Shown: positions 26,045 to 35,027, numbered from the stretch's first letter. The stretch is 64,000 bases of DNA from Helicobacter rodentium ATCC 700285 (GCF_000687535.1 NZ_JHWC01000007.1:1-64000), one strand, 5' to 3'. A program made the numbers and translations. Notes: generated from the sequence alone by a model not told the origin.

Positions 26045-27140
26045 GCGTTTTGTTTAAGCAATCAAGAATGAGTTGTTGCCATTTTTCTAACACAACTTTA
26101 GAGGAAAAGCGTTCGTAAGCTAATGCGGTATTCTTTGCATAATCTTTTCTGTTTTGTGCCATTTTAACGAATGCAGCCACAAGGGATTCCACTCTTTTTT
26201 CATTCATTTCCACCAAGATTCCATTGCGTATAGAGGAATCACAACCGATAATCTCTTTTGGTCCATAAGGACAATCATAGCTCACCACAGGCGTTCCACA
26301 CAAAAGCGATTCAATTAAAACATTGCTTAAGGCTTCTCTATGACTTGCAAGGGCAAAAAATTCGGCATTGGCATAATAAGGTATTAAGGATTCTATTTTG
26401 CCCAAGAATTTACATTTTAATCCTTTGGCTTGTTCTTCTAATGCTTTTCTTTGGATTCCATCTCCTGCAAGTAGCAAAGTGTATTGCGGAAACTGCGCAC
26501 TAAAAATTCTAAAGGCGTCTATTAATTCATCAAAGCCTTTTGAAGCAATCATTCGTCCCGCAGTTAAAATGTAGGGTTTGAAAGAGTTTAGATTCTCTAC
26601 TAAAGCGTGGGGATTGGGGGTTATTTCCACGGGATTTGGCAAAACATAGACATTTTTAACAAAAGAATAATGCTTCAAATCTTGTTGTGTAAGGGTGGTA
26701 ACGCAATTTGCTAAGGGATAGGTTAAGTAGCGTAAAATGCGCCAAAATTTAGATTCTAAAGCATTAAAAATACTATGCTCTGTTGCAATGCAAGGAATCC
26801 TAGCCATTTTGGAAGCAAGAATCGTTAAAATATTGGTTTGATGTATAAAGCCAATGCTTAAATCCACCTTTTGTGCCCTGAATGCTCTCCAAAGCTTAAA
26901 AATGCGCAGGATATTGCCAAGCACCCCACGCTTTTTGGTTGCAAGGATTCGGATTTCCACATTAGGGTTTAGAGGATAGAATCTCTCTTTGTCATTCCAT
27001 ATAAAAAGCAAGATTCTATATTGACTAGATAGTTCGTTTGCTATAAGACTTGCTACGCGTTCCGCTCCTCCCATTCTAAGAGAGGAAATTACAAAGGCTA
27101 AAGTATGGCGTTTGGAATCACTCATTTCTGTGCTAAGCAT
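26031..27140 (-). CDS. GT4-family glycosyltransferase, PglH/PglJ-like
   Basis: A 369-aa GT-B glycosyltransferase of family GT4. It has the N-terminal SLRMGGAERVASLIANEL loop, the mid-protein TAGRMIASKGFDELIDAF, and the donor-binding EALSNVLIESLLCGTPVV with the E-x7-E pattern. The EHS...FWRILRYLTYP segment resembles C. jejuni PglH, and GGAERV is common to PglH and PglJ. These add GalNAc to the undecaprenyl-linked N-glycan precursor at the cytoplasmic face. It overlaps pglF by 8 bp at the end of the pglD-pglE-pglF operon. The exact sugar and acceptor are inferred only. Confidence 0.85.
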   Translation of the reverse strand: MLSTEMSDSKRHTLAFVISSLRMGGAERVASLIANELSSQYRILLFIWNDKERFYPLNPNVEIRILATKKRGVLGNILRIFKLWRAFRAQKVDLSIGFIHQTNILTILASKMARIPCIATEHSIFNALESKFWRILRYLTYPLANCVTTLTQQDLKHYSFVKNVYVLPNPVEITPNPHALVENLNSFKPYILTAGRMIASKGFDELIDAFRIFSAQFPQYTLLLAGDGIQRKALEEQAKGLKCKFLGKIESLIPYYANAEFFALASHREALSNVLIESLLCGTPVVSYDCPYGPKEIIGCDSSIRNGILVEMNEKRVESLVAAFVKMAQNRKDYAKNTALAYERFSSKVVLEKWQQLILDCLNKTPNEK

Positions 27141-28971
27141 TATGGTTAAACTCCACTACAATTTCTTTAAGCTTTGCAATTCGCTCTTTGGAGTTTTGAG
27201 CTTTCATTAGCTCTAAAATATCTGTATTGAGTTTGTGAATGTCGTATTTTGTAGGACGAGCAACTTGTATAGAAGGATATTTTGTTTTGCCCTCACTCTC
27301 GCTAAGCAATAATTCCTCATAAAGTTTCTCTCCCGGACGCAATCCGCTAAATTCAATAGAGATTTCATTTTCTTTACCATAAAGTCGCAACATATTTTTG
27401 GCTAAATCCACAATCTTAACCGGTTCTCCCATATCCAAAATAAAAATTTCTCCTCCTTTGGCTATCGCACCTGCTTGAAGCACAAGCCGACAAGCCTCTG
27501 GAATCAACATAAAATAACGCGTAATTTCTGGGTGCGTAACGGTAATAGGACCTCCTGCTTCTATTTGTGCTTTAAATTTTGGGACAACCGAACCGCTACT
27601 GCCTAGCACATTACCAAAGCGGACGGCGACAATTTCACTATTCTTAGATTCCACATTTTGCGCATAGAGTTCTACAATCCGCTTAGTTGCACCCATAACA
27701 TTTGCTGGGCGCACCGCTTTGTCCGTAGAGATAATGACGACTTTTGGCACACAAGATTCAATCGCGCTATCTAGCACATTCTTGCTACCGATAATATTGT
27801 TTTCAATCGCGCTTTTTTGATTGTATTCACAAAGTGGCACATGTTTGTAGGCTGCTGCATGGACAATAATGTCTGGTTTTTCTTCTTGGATTAATGCTTG
27901 GAATCTTTCTTTTTCCAAAATACTTAACAAACAAGGGCGAAGCAGGGCTTTAGAATCCATATTTTGCTGTAAGCATTTTTGATTTAATTCCTCTAAAATC
28001 GCATACAAATTAAACTCGCTATGTTCTACTAGCACGATTCTTTGTGCGCCAAATTCTACACATTGCCGCACGATTTCACTGCCAATACTTCCACCTGCTC
28101 CTGTGATAAGCACTTTCTTGTCCTTTAAGAATGCGCCAATAACCTCTTTGTCTAAATCTTTGCTTGGGCGAGAGAGTAAGTCCTCAATAGAAATGCTTTT
28201 GAGCGGTTCTGTAACGCTTTTTTGTGTATCGTCTTTTAATAGATTTGCAATTTTGATTTCATCTATGCCTAATTGCGTGAGTTGGTTGAAGATTTCTTCT
28301 AGTGGGGGTTTTGCAAAAGGGCGCGTAAGAATCGCGGATTTAATTTTGTGTTTTTGTATTAATTCTTTTAATGCACTTTTGGGATAGATTTTAAGGTTTG
28401 AAATATAATTTCCTATCGTTTTTTCATCTTCTTCAATGATGGCAAGAGGGTAGAATGGAATCTCACTATTTAGTGCAGCCTTGATGAGTGTTGCGCTTTG
28501 TGTATTTGCGCCAAAGATAACGGCGGGTTTGGGAGAGTTCTTTGGGGAGTTTTCTAGGTAAATGCGTTTAGAGATTCTAATAGCTCCTATAAAAATGCTA
28601 GAAATAACAAAATCAATCCCTATGACACTTAAAGGGAAGTTTCCAAAGATTCCTCCAAAGAATGCAATAGCGCAAAAAACTCCATAGGCTAGGATATGCG
28701 CATAAAATATTTTTAATGCTTCTAATAATCCAAAGAATCTCCAAGGCACAAGATAGATTTTAAAGAGGCTTAAGAATAAGATTTTTAAAGAAATCAACAC
28801 ACAAAAAGCAAGTGCAACAGAAAAATTAAACTCTAAAGGCACTTGAAAGCTAAAGCGCAAATCATAGGAGAGAATCAGTGTGAAGTAAGAGAGAAATAAG
28901 TCTATACAGACAAAAAATATAATACGCTTAGCATTACTTGGGCGAAATAAAACAGATTGTAACACTAGCAA
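27133..28971 (-). CDS. pglF: UDP-GlcNAc C4,C6-dehydratase
   Basis: A 612-aa membrane-bound dehydratase, first step of UDP-bacillosamine synthesis. It has four N-terminal transmembrane helices (residues about 12-110), a CoA-binding-like middle region, and a Rossmann domain with GAGGSIGSEIVRQ near 290. The catalytic region STDKAVRPANVMGATKR has Met in place of the usual SDR tyrosine, as in the PglF/FlaA1/WbpM group. It overlaps pglE by 7 bp and the glycosyltransferase by 8 bp, indicating translational coupling. Confidence 0.93.
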   Translation of the reverse strand: MLVLQSVLFRPSNAKRIIFFVCIDLFLSYFTLILSYDLRFSFQVPLEFNFSVALAFCVLISLKILFLSLFKIYLVPWRFFGLLEALKIFYAHILAYGVFCAIAFFGGIFGNFPLSVIGIDFVISSIFIGAIRISKRIYLENSPKNSPKPAVIFGANTQSATLIKAALNSEIPFYPLAIIEEDEKTIGNYISNLKIYPKSALKELIQKHKIKSAILTRPFAKPPLEEIFNQLTQLGIDEIKIANLLKDDTQKSVTEPLKSISIEDLLSRPSKDLDKEVIGAFLKDKKVLITGAGGSIGSEIVRQCVEFGAQRIVLVEHSEFNLYAILEELNQKCLQQNMDSKALLRPCLLSILEKERFQALIQEEKPDIIVHAAAYKHVPLCEYNQKSAIENNIIGSKNVLDSAIESCVPKVVIISTDKAVRPANVMGATKRIVELYAQNVESKNSEIVAVRFGNVLGSSGSVVPKFKAQIEAGGPITVTHPEITRYFMLIPEACRLVLQAGAIAKGGEIFILDMGEPVKIVDLAKNMLRLYGKENEISIEFSGLRPGEKLYEELLLSESEGKTKYPSIQVARPTKYDIHKLNTDILELMKAQNSKERIAKLKEIVVEFNHNA

Positions 28972-30092
28972 GTCTTTAAGAATTTTTGAATAAGGCTTAC
29001 AATCTCATCAATATTGCATTTTTCTAATGCTCCACCGCTTGGCAAACAGATTCCGCTTTCAAAGAGCCTCTGGCTTGTGCCATCAACAAAAGAAGTGGAA
29101 TCTCTAAAGAGTGGTTGCAAATGCATAGGTTTCCATAATGGACGCGATTCTATTCCTTCTTTAGCTAGGGATTCTACAAGAGCTAGAGGATTGACTTTAG
29201 GGCTTAAAAAGCGTAGGGTTGTTAGCCAACGATTGCCCCTTGAGTTTGGAATCTCAGGCATAAATTCTAAGATTTCAGATTCCACTTCTTTGCGTAAAGC
29301 CTCACTATACCATTCAAAAATTTCTCGTCTTTTAGCAACTTTATCCTCAATTTGTTCTAGTTGTCCTACGCCAATAGCGGCGCAAATATTGCTTAAGCGG
29401 TAGTTATAGCCATAGTCTAAATGCTCATAAAAGGGTAAATTTTCACGCGCTTGAGTAGAGTAATAACGAGCCTTTTCTAACTTTTCTTGGTTTTTACCAA
29501 GCAACATACCACCACCACTTGTAGTAATAATCTTGTTGCCATTAAAAGATAAAACGCCAAATTCTCCAAAGGTCCCGCTATGTTTGTTGTCATAAAATGC
29601 TCCAAGCGATTCTGCGGCATCTTCAATCAATAGGATTCCATATTGGGAGCAAATTTCTGCAATTTCTGCAATTTTAGCACATTGCCCATAGAGATGTGTA
29701 ACAATGAGGGCTTTGGGCTTTTGGGGTAGGGATTCTAAAGCGTGGATTAGTAAATTTGGGTTTAGATTCCAAGAATCCAAATCGCTATCAATAAAGATTG
29801 GAATCGCACCTTGATAAAGAATCGCATCAATAGAACCAATGAAAGTGAAACTGCTTGCAAGCACAAAATCGCCTTGTCCAATCCCGCTTGTGCGTAATGC
29901 TAAATGTAATGCCGCTGTACCAGAATTGAGTGCTAAGGCATTAGGAGAGGCTGTGTAGGATTTAATATTTTCTTCTAAGGTATTGACAAATGCGCCAAGT
30001 GGGGCGATAAAGTTGCTTTCAAAGGCTTCGTAGATATATTGTTGTTCTTTGCCACTCATTTGCGGAGGAGATAAAAAAATTCTAAATCCCAT
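28965..30092 (-). CDS. pglE: UDP-4-keto-6-deoxy-GlcNAc C4 aminotransferase
   Basis: A 375-aa PLP-dependent aminotransferase of the DegT/DnrJ/EryC1 family, second step of bacillosamine synthesis. The start FLSPPQMSGKEQQYIYEAF is typical of PglE. LNSGTAALHLALR binds PLP phosphate, EDAAESLGA carries the PLP-nitrogen aspartate, and the Schiff-base lysine lies in SFNGNKIITTSGGG. It is the middle gene of pglD-pglE-pglF with a 9-bp gap to pglD. Confidence 0.93.
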   Translation of the reverse strand: MGFRIFLSPPQMSGKEQQYIYEAFESNFIAPLGAFVNTLEENIKSYTASPNALALNSGTAALHLALRTSGIGQGDFVLASSFTFIGSIDAILYQGAIPIFIDSDLDSWNLNPNLLIHALESLPQKPKALIVTHLYGQCAKIAEIAEICSQYGILLIEDAAESLGAFYDNKHSGTFGEFGVLSFNGNKIITTSGGGMLLGKNQEKLEKARYYSTQARENLPFYEHLDYGYNYRLSNICAAIGVGQLEQIEDKVAKRREIFEWYSEALRKEVESEILEFMPEIPNSRGNRWLTTLRFLSPKVNPLALVESLAKEGIESRPLWKPMHLQPLFRDSTSFVDGTSQRLFESGICLPSGGALEKCNIDEIVSLIQKFLKTC

Positions 30093-30101
30093 AATTTCTC
30101 C

Positions 30102-30722
30102 TTATTCTAATTCTTTTTTTGCTGGATTACCGACAACTTTTTTATATGATGGTATATTGCTAACCACTACGCTTCCTGCACCAATAAAACAATGCTTTCC
30201 AATGTTTTTTCCCTCAATGACGACACTTTTAGCCCCAATATGTGTGCAATCCCCAATATGCACATTGCCACAAAGGGTTGCACTAGGCGCAATATGTGAA
30301 AAATCTCCAATATTGCAATCGTGTTCTATAATACTTCCACTATTGACAATAACTCCAGCACCAATTTGAGCGTGGGCGTTGATGATAGCATTTGGCATAA
30401 TGACACTCCCATTGGCAATTTTTGCTGATTTTGAGATTATAGCACGACAATGGGCAACAAAAGGCAAACGGAATTGATTTTCAGTAAAAAAATGATAAAG
30501 TCTTTGTCTTACAAAGTTGTCTCCAATAGCTAAAATAATGCCAAACTCTTTTGCATTTGGGAGATTAAGAAACTCGTCTCTTGTGATAGCGGCGATTCCA
30601 TTAAGTGTTTTGCCTTGTGGATTGTCATCAATGAGAATCTTAAAAGATAAATTTTGAGATTCTAAAATATCTGCAACAACTGCACCATGACCACCAGCAC
30701 CAAATATTGCTAGTTTTTTCAT
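30102..30722 (-). CDS. pglD: UDP-4-amino-sugar N-acetyltransferase
   Basis: A 206-aa acetyltransferase, third step of UDP-diNAc-bacillosamine synthesis. The N-terminal Rossmann-like UDP-binding domain starts KKLAIFGAGGHGAVVADIL. A left-handed beta-helix of hexapeptide repeats follows (about 95-190), with the catalytic histidine in SIIEHDCNIGDFSHIAP. It is the first gene of the pgl operon, with a TATAAA-type box about 35 bp upstream. Confidence 0.93.
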   Translation of the reverse strand: MKKLAIFGAGGHGAVVADILESQNLSFKILIDDNPQGKTLNGIAAITRDEFLNLPNAKEFGIILAIGDNFVRQRLYHFFTENQFRLPFVAHCRAIISKSAKIANGSVIMPNAIINAHAQIGAGVIVNSGSIIEHDCNIGDFSHIAPSATLCGNVHIGDCTHIGAKSVVIEGKNIGKHCFIGAGSVVVSNIPSYKKVVGNPAKKELE

Positions 30723-30787
30723 TTGTGTCCCTGTTTGAATGAATTTGATTTTATAGGGGCATTAAAAGGTTTATGTAATATCAAGTT

Positions 30788-31393
30788 TTAACCTTTAAAT
30801 ACAATTTTTCCTTTTTGTGTGCTTAGAATCTTTTGCGCCTTGAGTTCTCTTAAAATGCGTGAAAGCGATTCGGCACTCGTATTAAGTCTTTGTGCTATTT
30901 GACGTTGCGTTAGGTTGGAAAGTTCAGCTTCATTGGCGCGTAAAAATTCCACTAAACGTTCCTTTAGGCTTAAAGAATTTTGTGCGATATGGGATTCTAA
31001 AACCTTGATTTTATTGCAGAGTGAGGCGATAAAAGTATGACAAAACGATGGGTTTTCTATGCAATGTTTCTGAAAAGTGGAGAGGCTGATTTCTAAGACT
31101 TCGCATTCCTCTTCACATGTAGCACTAGCGGGAAAAGCTTGGTTTAGAAAACTTGGCATTTCTGCGATGAAATTTGGGGCGCAAATACAATGCAAAGTTT
31201 GTTCTCTCGCTATTTTTTTAGTGTTTTTGCCTCTTATTTTTTGGGTTTCTTCTATGGTTTTATAAACCCTTACTTTCCCGCTTAAAAGCACAAAAAGTTG
31301 TTTTGGGATTTCACCCTCAAAAAACAAAATTTCCCCTTTTTGATAAAAGCGTTTATAACCCAAAGAAATTAACATTTTCAAGTAATCTTGCAT
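30788..31393 (-). CDS. Crp/Fnr regulator, NssR-like
   Basis: A 201-aa Crp/Fnr-family protein with an N-terminal sensory barrel (about 15-120) and a C-terminal winged helix-turn-helix (TQRQIAQRLNTSAESLSRILREL). It is divergently placed from a group III truncated haemoglobin gene. In C. jejuni the regulator NssR lies beside ctb (Cj0466/Cj0465c) and activates the globins under nitrosative stress. The neighbourhood and family make NssR the best guess. How NO is sensed is unknown for the family. The shared 130-bp intergenic region carries a candidate operator. Confidence 0.75.
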   Translation of the reverse strand: MQDYLKMLISLGYKRFYQKGEILFFEGEIPKQLFVLLSGKVRVYKTIEETQKIRGKNTKKIAREQTLHCICAPNFIAEMPSFLNQAFPASATCEEECEVLEISLSTFQKHCIENPSFCHTFIASLCNKIKVLESHIAQNSLSLKERLVEFLRANEAELSNLTQRQIAQRLNTSAESLSRILRELKAQKILSTQKGKIVFKG

Positions 31394-31436
31394 AAAAACT
31401 CCCTCCTAAAGCGTGGATTTTAAAGTTTTATATATT

Positions 31437-31462
31437 TTAACAAAAGCATTAACGATTATCAA
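31437..31462 (+). promoter_or_regulatory. Candidate NssR/Fnr-type operator
   Basis: TTAAC-GATT-ATCAA at 31449-31462 has Crp/Fnr half-site spacing (5-4-5) and a perfect right half of the Fnr box. A second TTAAC starts at 31437. The known NssR motif in C. jejuni is TTAAC-N4-GTTAA. It lies between the divergent regulator and the haemoglobin operon, 60 bp before the GTG at 31523. Confidence 0.5.
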
Positions 31463-31522
31463 CTTTTTTGTTTAAAAAATTAGTTAGCATTGCACAAATA
31501 AAATATTTACAAGGAATCTAAT

Positions 31523-31960
31523 GTGGATAATTTATATCCTGTTATTTTGATTATTCATCTATTTTGTGCTATTGTCTTTGTAGGCTATCTCTTTTGTGAT
31601 GTAGTGTTTCTTAGCCCGATTCGTAAGGTTTTGGGGGAGGAATTTGCAGATAAAATGTTTAGTATTATTGGTAGGAGAAGCAAATGGATTCCTCTATGCT
31701 TTATGATACTTTTTGTAACAGGATTGATAATGTTAAGTCAATATGTTGGAAAAGAAATGGGATATTTTACTACAACTTTGCAGCAACTTTTAATTATCAA
31801 AAGCTTTTTAGCATTTGGAATTGCATTGATGATAATTGTTTCTTTGGTGTTTTATTATGGGCTTAAAAAACCAAGCCCTTTACAGAGAGTAATTCACCCC
31901 ATTGCTTTGGTTTTGGGAGTACTGATTGTTGTTTTGGCAAAACTTGCATTTTATATTTAA
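31523..31960 (+). CDS. Four-helix membrane protein of the NssR/Ctb module
   Basis: A 145-aa inner-membrane protein with four transmembrane helices (about 5-25, 52-72, 82-108, 122-144). The layout recalls CopD/HemJ-like four-helix proteins that hold haem or copper. Histidines lie in helix 1 (IIHLFCAIVFVG) and at the start of helix 4 (VIHPIALVLG), suitable as metal or haem ligands. The start is GTG 31523, with AAGGA seven bases upstream. An ATG at 31521 is out of frame. The ctb gene follows 11 bp later, so both share the promoter. I cannot assign a function. A haem-linked role in NO defence is inference. Confidence 0.7.
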   Translation: MDNLYPVILIIHLFCAIVFVGYLFCDVVFLSPIRKVLGEEFADKMFSIIGRRSKWIPLCFMILFVTGLIMLSQYVGKEMGYFTTTLQQLLIIKSFLAFGIALMIIVSLVFYYGLKKPSPLQRVIHPIALVLGVLIVVLAKLAFYI

Positions 31961-31971
31961 AGGAGCAAAAT

Positions 31972-32358
31972 ATGGAAAAATATAGTGAAATTTGCGTAGA
32001 AGGCATTGATTTGTTGATGGATATTTTTTATGCAAAGATTCGTGTAGATAAAAGTGGCGTGGGAGATATTTTTAATAACCAAATTGGCACAGAGGATATA
32101 TTGTGGGAAAAACATAAACGCAAGATTGCAAATTTTTGGTATGGAATGTTGCTAAATATTGGAGATTATAGTGGTGCTCCATTGAAAGCGCATTTGGATT
32201 TACCTCCCTTTCCGAGAGAATTTTTTACTATTTGGTTGGAATTGTTTGAGGAGAGTTTGAAACAAGTTTTTTGCGATGAGGTGGCAGCGCAAGTTCTACA
32301 AAGGGCGCAAATGATTGCAGCAAGATTCCAATTTATGCTTTATGAAAGCAGACATTAA
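31972..32358 (+). CDS. ctb: Group III truncated haemoglobin (Ctb-like)
   Basis: A 128-aa globin, close to C. jejuni Ctb. Key residues are Tyr20 (B10), His48 (E7), the proximal His74 (F8) in KAHLDLPPFP, and Trp88 (G8) in FFTIWLELFEESL. Ctb binds O2 very tightly and is induced by nitrosative stress. It is thought to moderate oxygen and NO chemistry in microaerobes. AAGGAG lies at 31960-31965. It is the second gene after the membrane protein, divergent from the NssR-like regulator. Confidence 0.93.
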   Translation: MEKYSEICVEGIDLLMDIFYAKIRVDKSGVGDIFNNQIGTEDILWEKHKRKIANFWYGMLLNIGDYSGAPLKAHLDLPPFPREFFTIWLELFEESLKQVFCDEVAAQVLQRAQMIAARFQFMLYESRH

Positions 32359-32437
32359 CATAAGTTATTTTATTGCACAAATGATGCTTTTTGAGTATAA
32401 TTTTATCAATAGAATCATTTTGCTAGGAATTAATGCA

Positions 32438-32653
32438 ATGCTAAGAAGTTTAAAGTTTGTTGTTTTTGTGATTGGGGCGGTCTTGTGTGGTGGTTGTTAT
32501 CAAAATGCTTGTGGAATCTCGTCTTCGTATTGGGACGAAAAGGGCTATTATTATGATGCGCAGGGTAATTATCACGAAACTTGCCCGGAGAATTTGATTT
32601 ACAAAGAAAAAGCTTTGCAGCAACGAGAACAAGAGGCGTTGGAATCTTTTTAA
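32438..32653 (+). CDS. Small putative lipoprotein upstream of cmoB
   Basis: A 71-aa product starting at ATG 32438, with AGGA nine bases before. It has a hydrophobic leader (LKFVVFVIGAVLCGGC) with a lipobox-like LCGGC, then a tyrosine-rich mature part (SSSYWDEKGYYYDAQGNYHE) and a charged tail. It would be a lipidated periplasmic or outer-membrane protein. Its TAA overlaps the ATG of cmoB. I do not recognise the family. Confidence 0.65.
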   Translation: MLRSLKFVVFVIGAVLCGGCYQNACGISSSYWDEKGYYYDAQGNYHETCPENLIYKEKALQQREQEALESF

Positions 32654-33588
32654 TGCAAACATTGCACCAAAGTTTAGAGCAGAGAAGAATAGAGCATCAA
32701 CGCGCTTTAAACTTCAAACATATTGCGCCCTTGTCTGCACAAATAGAAAGTTTAAATACGATTCCAAAGCCTGAATTAGAGGGGATAAAGGTTGTTTATG
32801 GCGATATGGTGGAGATTTGGGTTCCAAACCTTAGTGTAAAATCTTTTGAAATCGTTTGTGAAGTCGCAAAAGCTTTGATTCCTTGGCGCAAAGGTCCTTT
32901 TAAGATTAACCATTTGGAAATAGAGAGCGAATGGAATAGTGCAATCAAATACAATCTACTTGCGCCGCATTTGAATTTGGAAAATAAGATTGTAGGGGAC
33001 ATAGGGTGCAACAATGGTTATTATATGTTTAGGGCTTTAGCGCAGAATCCTGCTAAAATAGTAGGGTTTGACCCTATGCCCCTATGCTTTTTGCAATACC
33101 AATTTTTGCAATTTTTTGCCCTTGAAAATCGCTTAAGCTTTGAAATGCTTGGCATAGAGGAATTGCTTTATTTTGAGAAAAATTTTGATGTGCTACTTTG
33201 TCTTGGGGTATTGTATCATCGCAAAAGCCCATTAGAAGCGATTAAGCTTGTCTATAATGCTTTAAAAAGTGGTGGCGAAGCAGTTTTTGATAGCTTGATT
33301 CTTGAGGGGGAGCAAGAGATTGCGCTTTGCCCCAAAGGAAGTTATGCGAAAATGTCAAATGTCTATTTTGTCCCCACGCTTTGCACTTTTAAGGGTTGGT
33401 TGGAAAAATGTGGATTTAGAGAAATTACGCATATTGCAACGCTAAAGACTACACTAGAGGAGCAACGCAAGACAAAATGGAGCAGTGGAGAATCCTTAGG
33501 GGATTTTTTAACCCCCAGTGGTGAGCAGACGATTGAGGGGTATCCTGCTCCTAGACGCGCATATTTAAAGGCTAAAAGGATTCATTAG
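32653..33588 (+). CDS. cmoB: tRNA U34 carboxymethyltransferase
   Basis: A 311-aa class I methyltransferase that uses carboxy-S-adenosyl-methionine to convert 5-hydroxyuridine-34 to cmo5U in tRNA. The CmoB features are the WRKGPF...EIESEWNSAIKYN segment, the motif DIGCNNGYYMFR near residue 117, FDPMPLC, and LCLGVLYHRKSPLEAI. ATG 32653 is chosen over longer in-frame starts because it overlaps the stop of the small lipoprotein and homology begins there. The matching hydroxylation step may involve the U32 protein at 39.7 kb. Confidence 0.92.
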   Translation: MQTLHQSLEQRRIEHQRALNFKHIAPLSAQIESLNTIPKPELEGIKVVYGDMVEIWVPNLSVKSFEIVCEVAKALIPWRKGPFKINHLEIESEWNSAIKYNLLAPHLNLENKIVGDIGCNNGYYMFRALAQNPAKIVGFDPMPLCFLQYQFLQFFALENRLSFEMLGIEELLYFEKNFDVLLCLGVLYHRKSPLEAIKLVYNALKSGGEAVFDSLILEGEQEIALCPKGSYAKMSNVYFVPTLCTFKGWLEKCGFREITHIATLKTTLEEQRKTKWSSGESLGDFLTPSGEQTIEGYPAPRRAYLKAKRIH

Positions 33589-33616
33589 ATTTGCCATCAA
33601 ACACATTGATATAAAA

Positions 33617-34162
33617 TTAACGCACAAAAGTGATAAAATGTATAAAACCAGCAACCAATACCATTGCAAAGGCAAGAGCGCAAAGCCTCCTTTTGTGTGC
33701 ATAAAGCGCAACAAGCCCCCCAAAACTTGAAAGCATTGAAAAAGCAACTATACTCCTATAAAGATAGATTTCGTCCTCCTCCACAAAAGACATTTTGCCT
33801 CTAGGCACTTCGTCAAATAAAGAAAAGAGACTGCTTACAAGTATTACAACAAAAAAGCAAGTGTAGGGGTATAAAATCCAAAATCGTGGAAATCTCTGAT
33901 GGGATTTAAGGCTTACCAATCCAATAACACAAAGGATAAGTGTTGAAGAAATTATAAGCAAATCTCCTAGTCTAGGCTTATGCAATGACAAAGTATCCAA
34001 TGACACAAGGGATTCTAAAAACATATAGACAAAGAAGTTAAAGCAAAGAATCCAAAACAGCCAAAGCAGAATCCTAGCAGTTTGATTTTGAAAATAAATT
34101 GTGAAAGTGCCACCTATAGCAAAAAAGAATAAAAAAGCAAAAAACAAGACAATAAAATTCAT
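33617..34162 (-). CDS. Unrecognised five-helix membrane protein
   Basis: A 181-aa protein with about five transmembrane helices (about 2-24, 30-52, 66-84, 93-112, 134-178 in two spans) and short charged loops (FDEVPRGKMSFVEEDEIY). No motif is recognised. ATG 34162 has AGAGGGA upstream. It converges with cmoB and diverges from the next small membrane gene, with a TATAAT-like box in the shared region. The function is unknown. Confidence 0.55.
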   Translation of the reverse strand: MNFIVLFFAFLFFFAIGGTFTIYFQNQTARILLWLFWILCFNFFVYMFLESLVSLDTLSLHKPRLGDLLIISSTLILCVIGLVSLKSHQRFPRFWILYPYTCFFVVILVSSLFSLFDEVPRGKMSFVEEDEIYLYRSIVAFSMLSSFGGLVALYAHKRRLCALAFAMVLVAGFIHFITFVR

Positions 34163-34262
34163 ACCGATTCCCTCTGAAGTCTAAAATTTGTGTATCTTAG
34201 CAATGTAATCAAAGATTATAATATTATTCTGCTAAAATGCGGAATCCTATTGGGAGGAGATA

Positions 34263-34836
34263 ATGAATCTTAAAAAACTAAAAGAACAAGAAGTTGAGTT
34301 TTACAAAAAAATTGGTTTATATTGTGGTGTGGAGTTTAATAGAACACAAAAAATATGTAAATATCTTTCTGTGATTCTTGCATTTGCATATTTTTTGATT
34401 TTTGCGGTATATGTCTTTTATCTTGTGAATCATACTATTATTCAAATACTTAATAGGAATGGGTTTTGGGCTTTATGTTTTTAAAAGAGATTCGCTTAAA
34501 ATTGGATTGCTTATGCTTTATTTCGCCTTTGGAAGTGTTTGTCTGCTTGGTGTGCTATTTTTTCAAGAGATTGTGGTAGAGAGCTATCCTTTAAGCTTAC
34601 AAGAACTTCTCGCAATTCTTGCAGAAAACGATGAGGATAATCTCTCTCCTCGCCAAATAGGTTTATTGATGACTTGGAGTTTTGCGCTACCACTCTTTTT
34701 TACACTATTAGCAGTCTTAAGCGTCTTTATGCGTCGATTTGAAAGCAAACTTCCTGCTTTATTTTACTCTATTTACTTCTTTTGCCCTTTGCATTTTGTA
34801 TGGCTTATTGGCTGTATATATTGTGGGTATTTATAA
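34263..34836 (+). pseudogene. Small membrane protein, apparently split by a frameshift
   Basis: Two frames overlap. The first (34263-34484) begins MNLKKLKEQEVEFYKKIG after GGGAGGAG and has one membrane helix ending ...TIIQILNRNGFWALCF. The second (34459-34836) continues as YLIGMGFGLYVFKRDSLKIGLLMLYF and has three more helices, but its ATG at 34459 has no spaced ribosome site. A +1 shift near 34440-34460 would join them into one protein of about 185 aa with four helices. It could also be two coupled genes. The family is not recognised. The break may be a sequencing error. Confidence 0.5.
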
Positions 34837-34869
34837 TATCTTTGTAATGGGTTAAAGCGCAACTCAAAC

Positions 34870-35027
34870 CGCCGTCATTGCAGATACTAGTGAAGCAATC
34901 CAACAATGTATAATCTTGCCATTAAAGATTTGTTGAATCCAATTTTTTTTGATTATGGATTGCCACGAAAATCAGAGATTTTCTCGCAATGACAGAATCC
35001 CGCTACGTCATTGCAGTGCGTAAGCCT
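34870..35027. repeat. Palindromic intergenic repeat, copy 4
   Basis: 'gattatggattgccacgaaa' (34951-34970), then 'atcagagattttctcgcaat' (34971-34990), give a hairpin with arms TTGCcacGAAAATC and GATTTTCtcGCAA around a 3-base loop. It is followed by 'gacagaatcc' and 'gtcattgcagtgcgtaagcc'. It lies between convergent genes, where it may also terminate transcription. Confidence 0.8.

Noticed and set aside
32581-32652. Longer N terminus for CmoB
   Set aside because: It would overlap the lipoprotein gene; ATG 32653 fits family homology and start-stop overlap.
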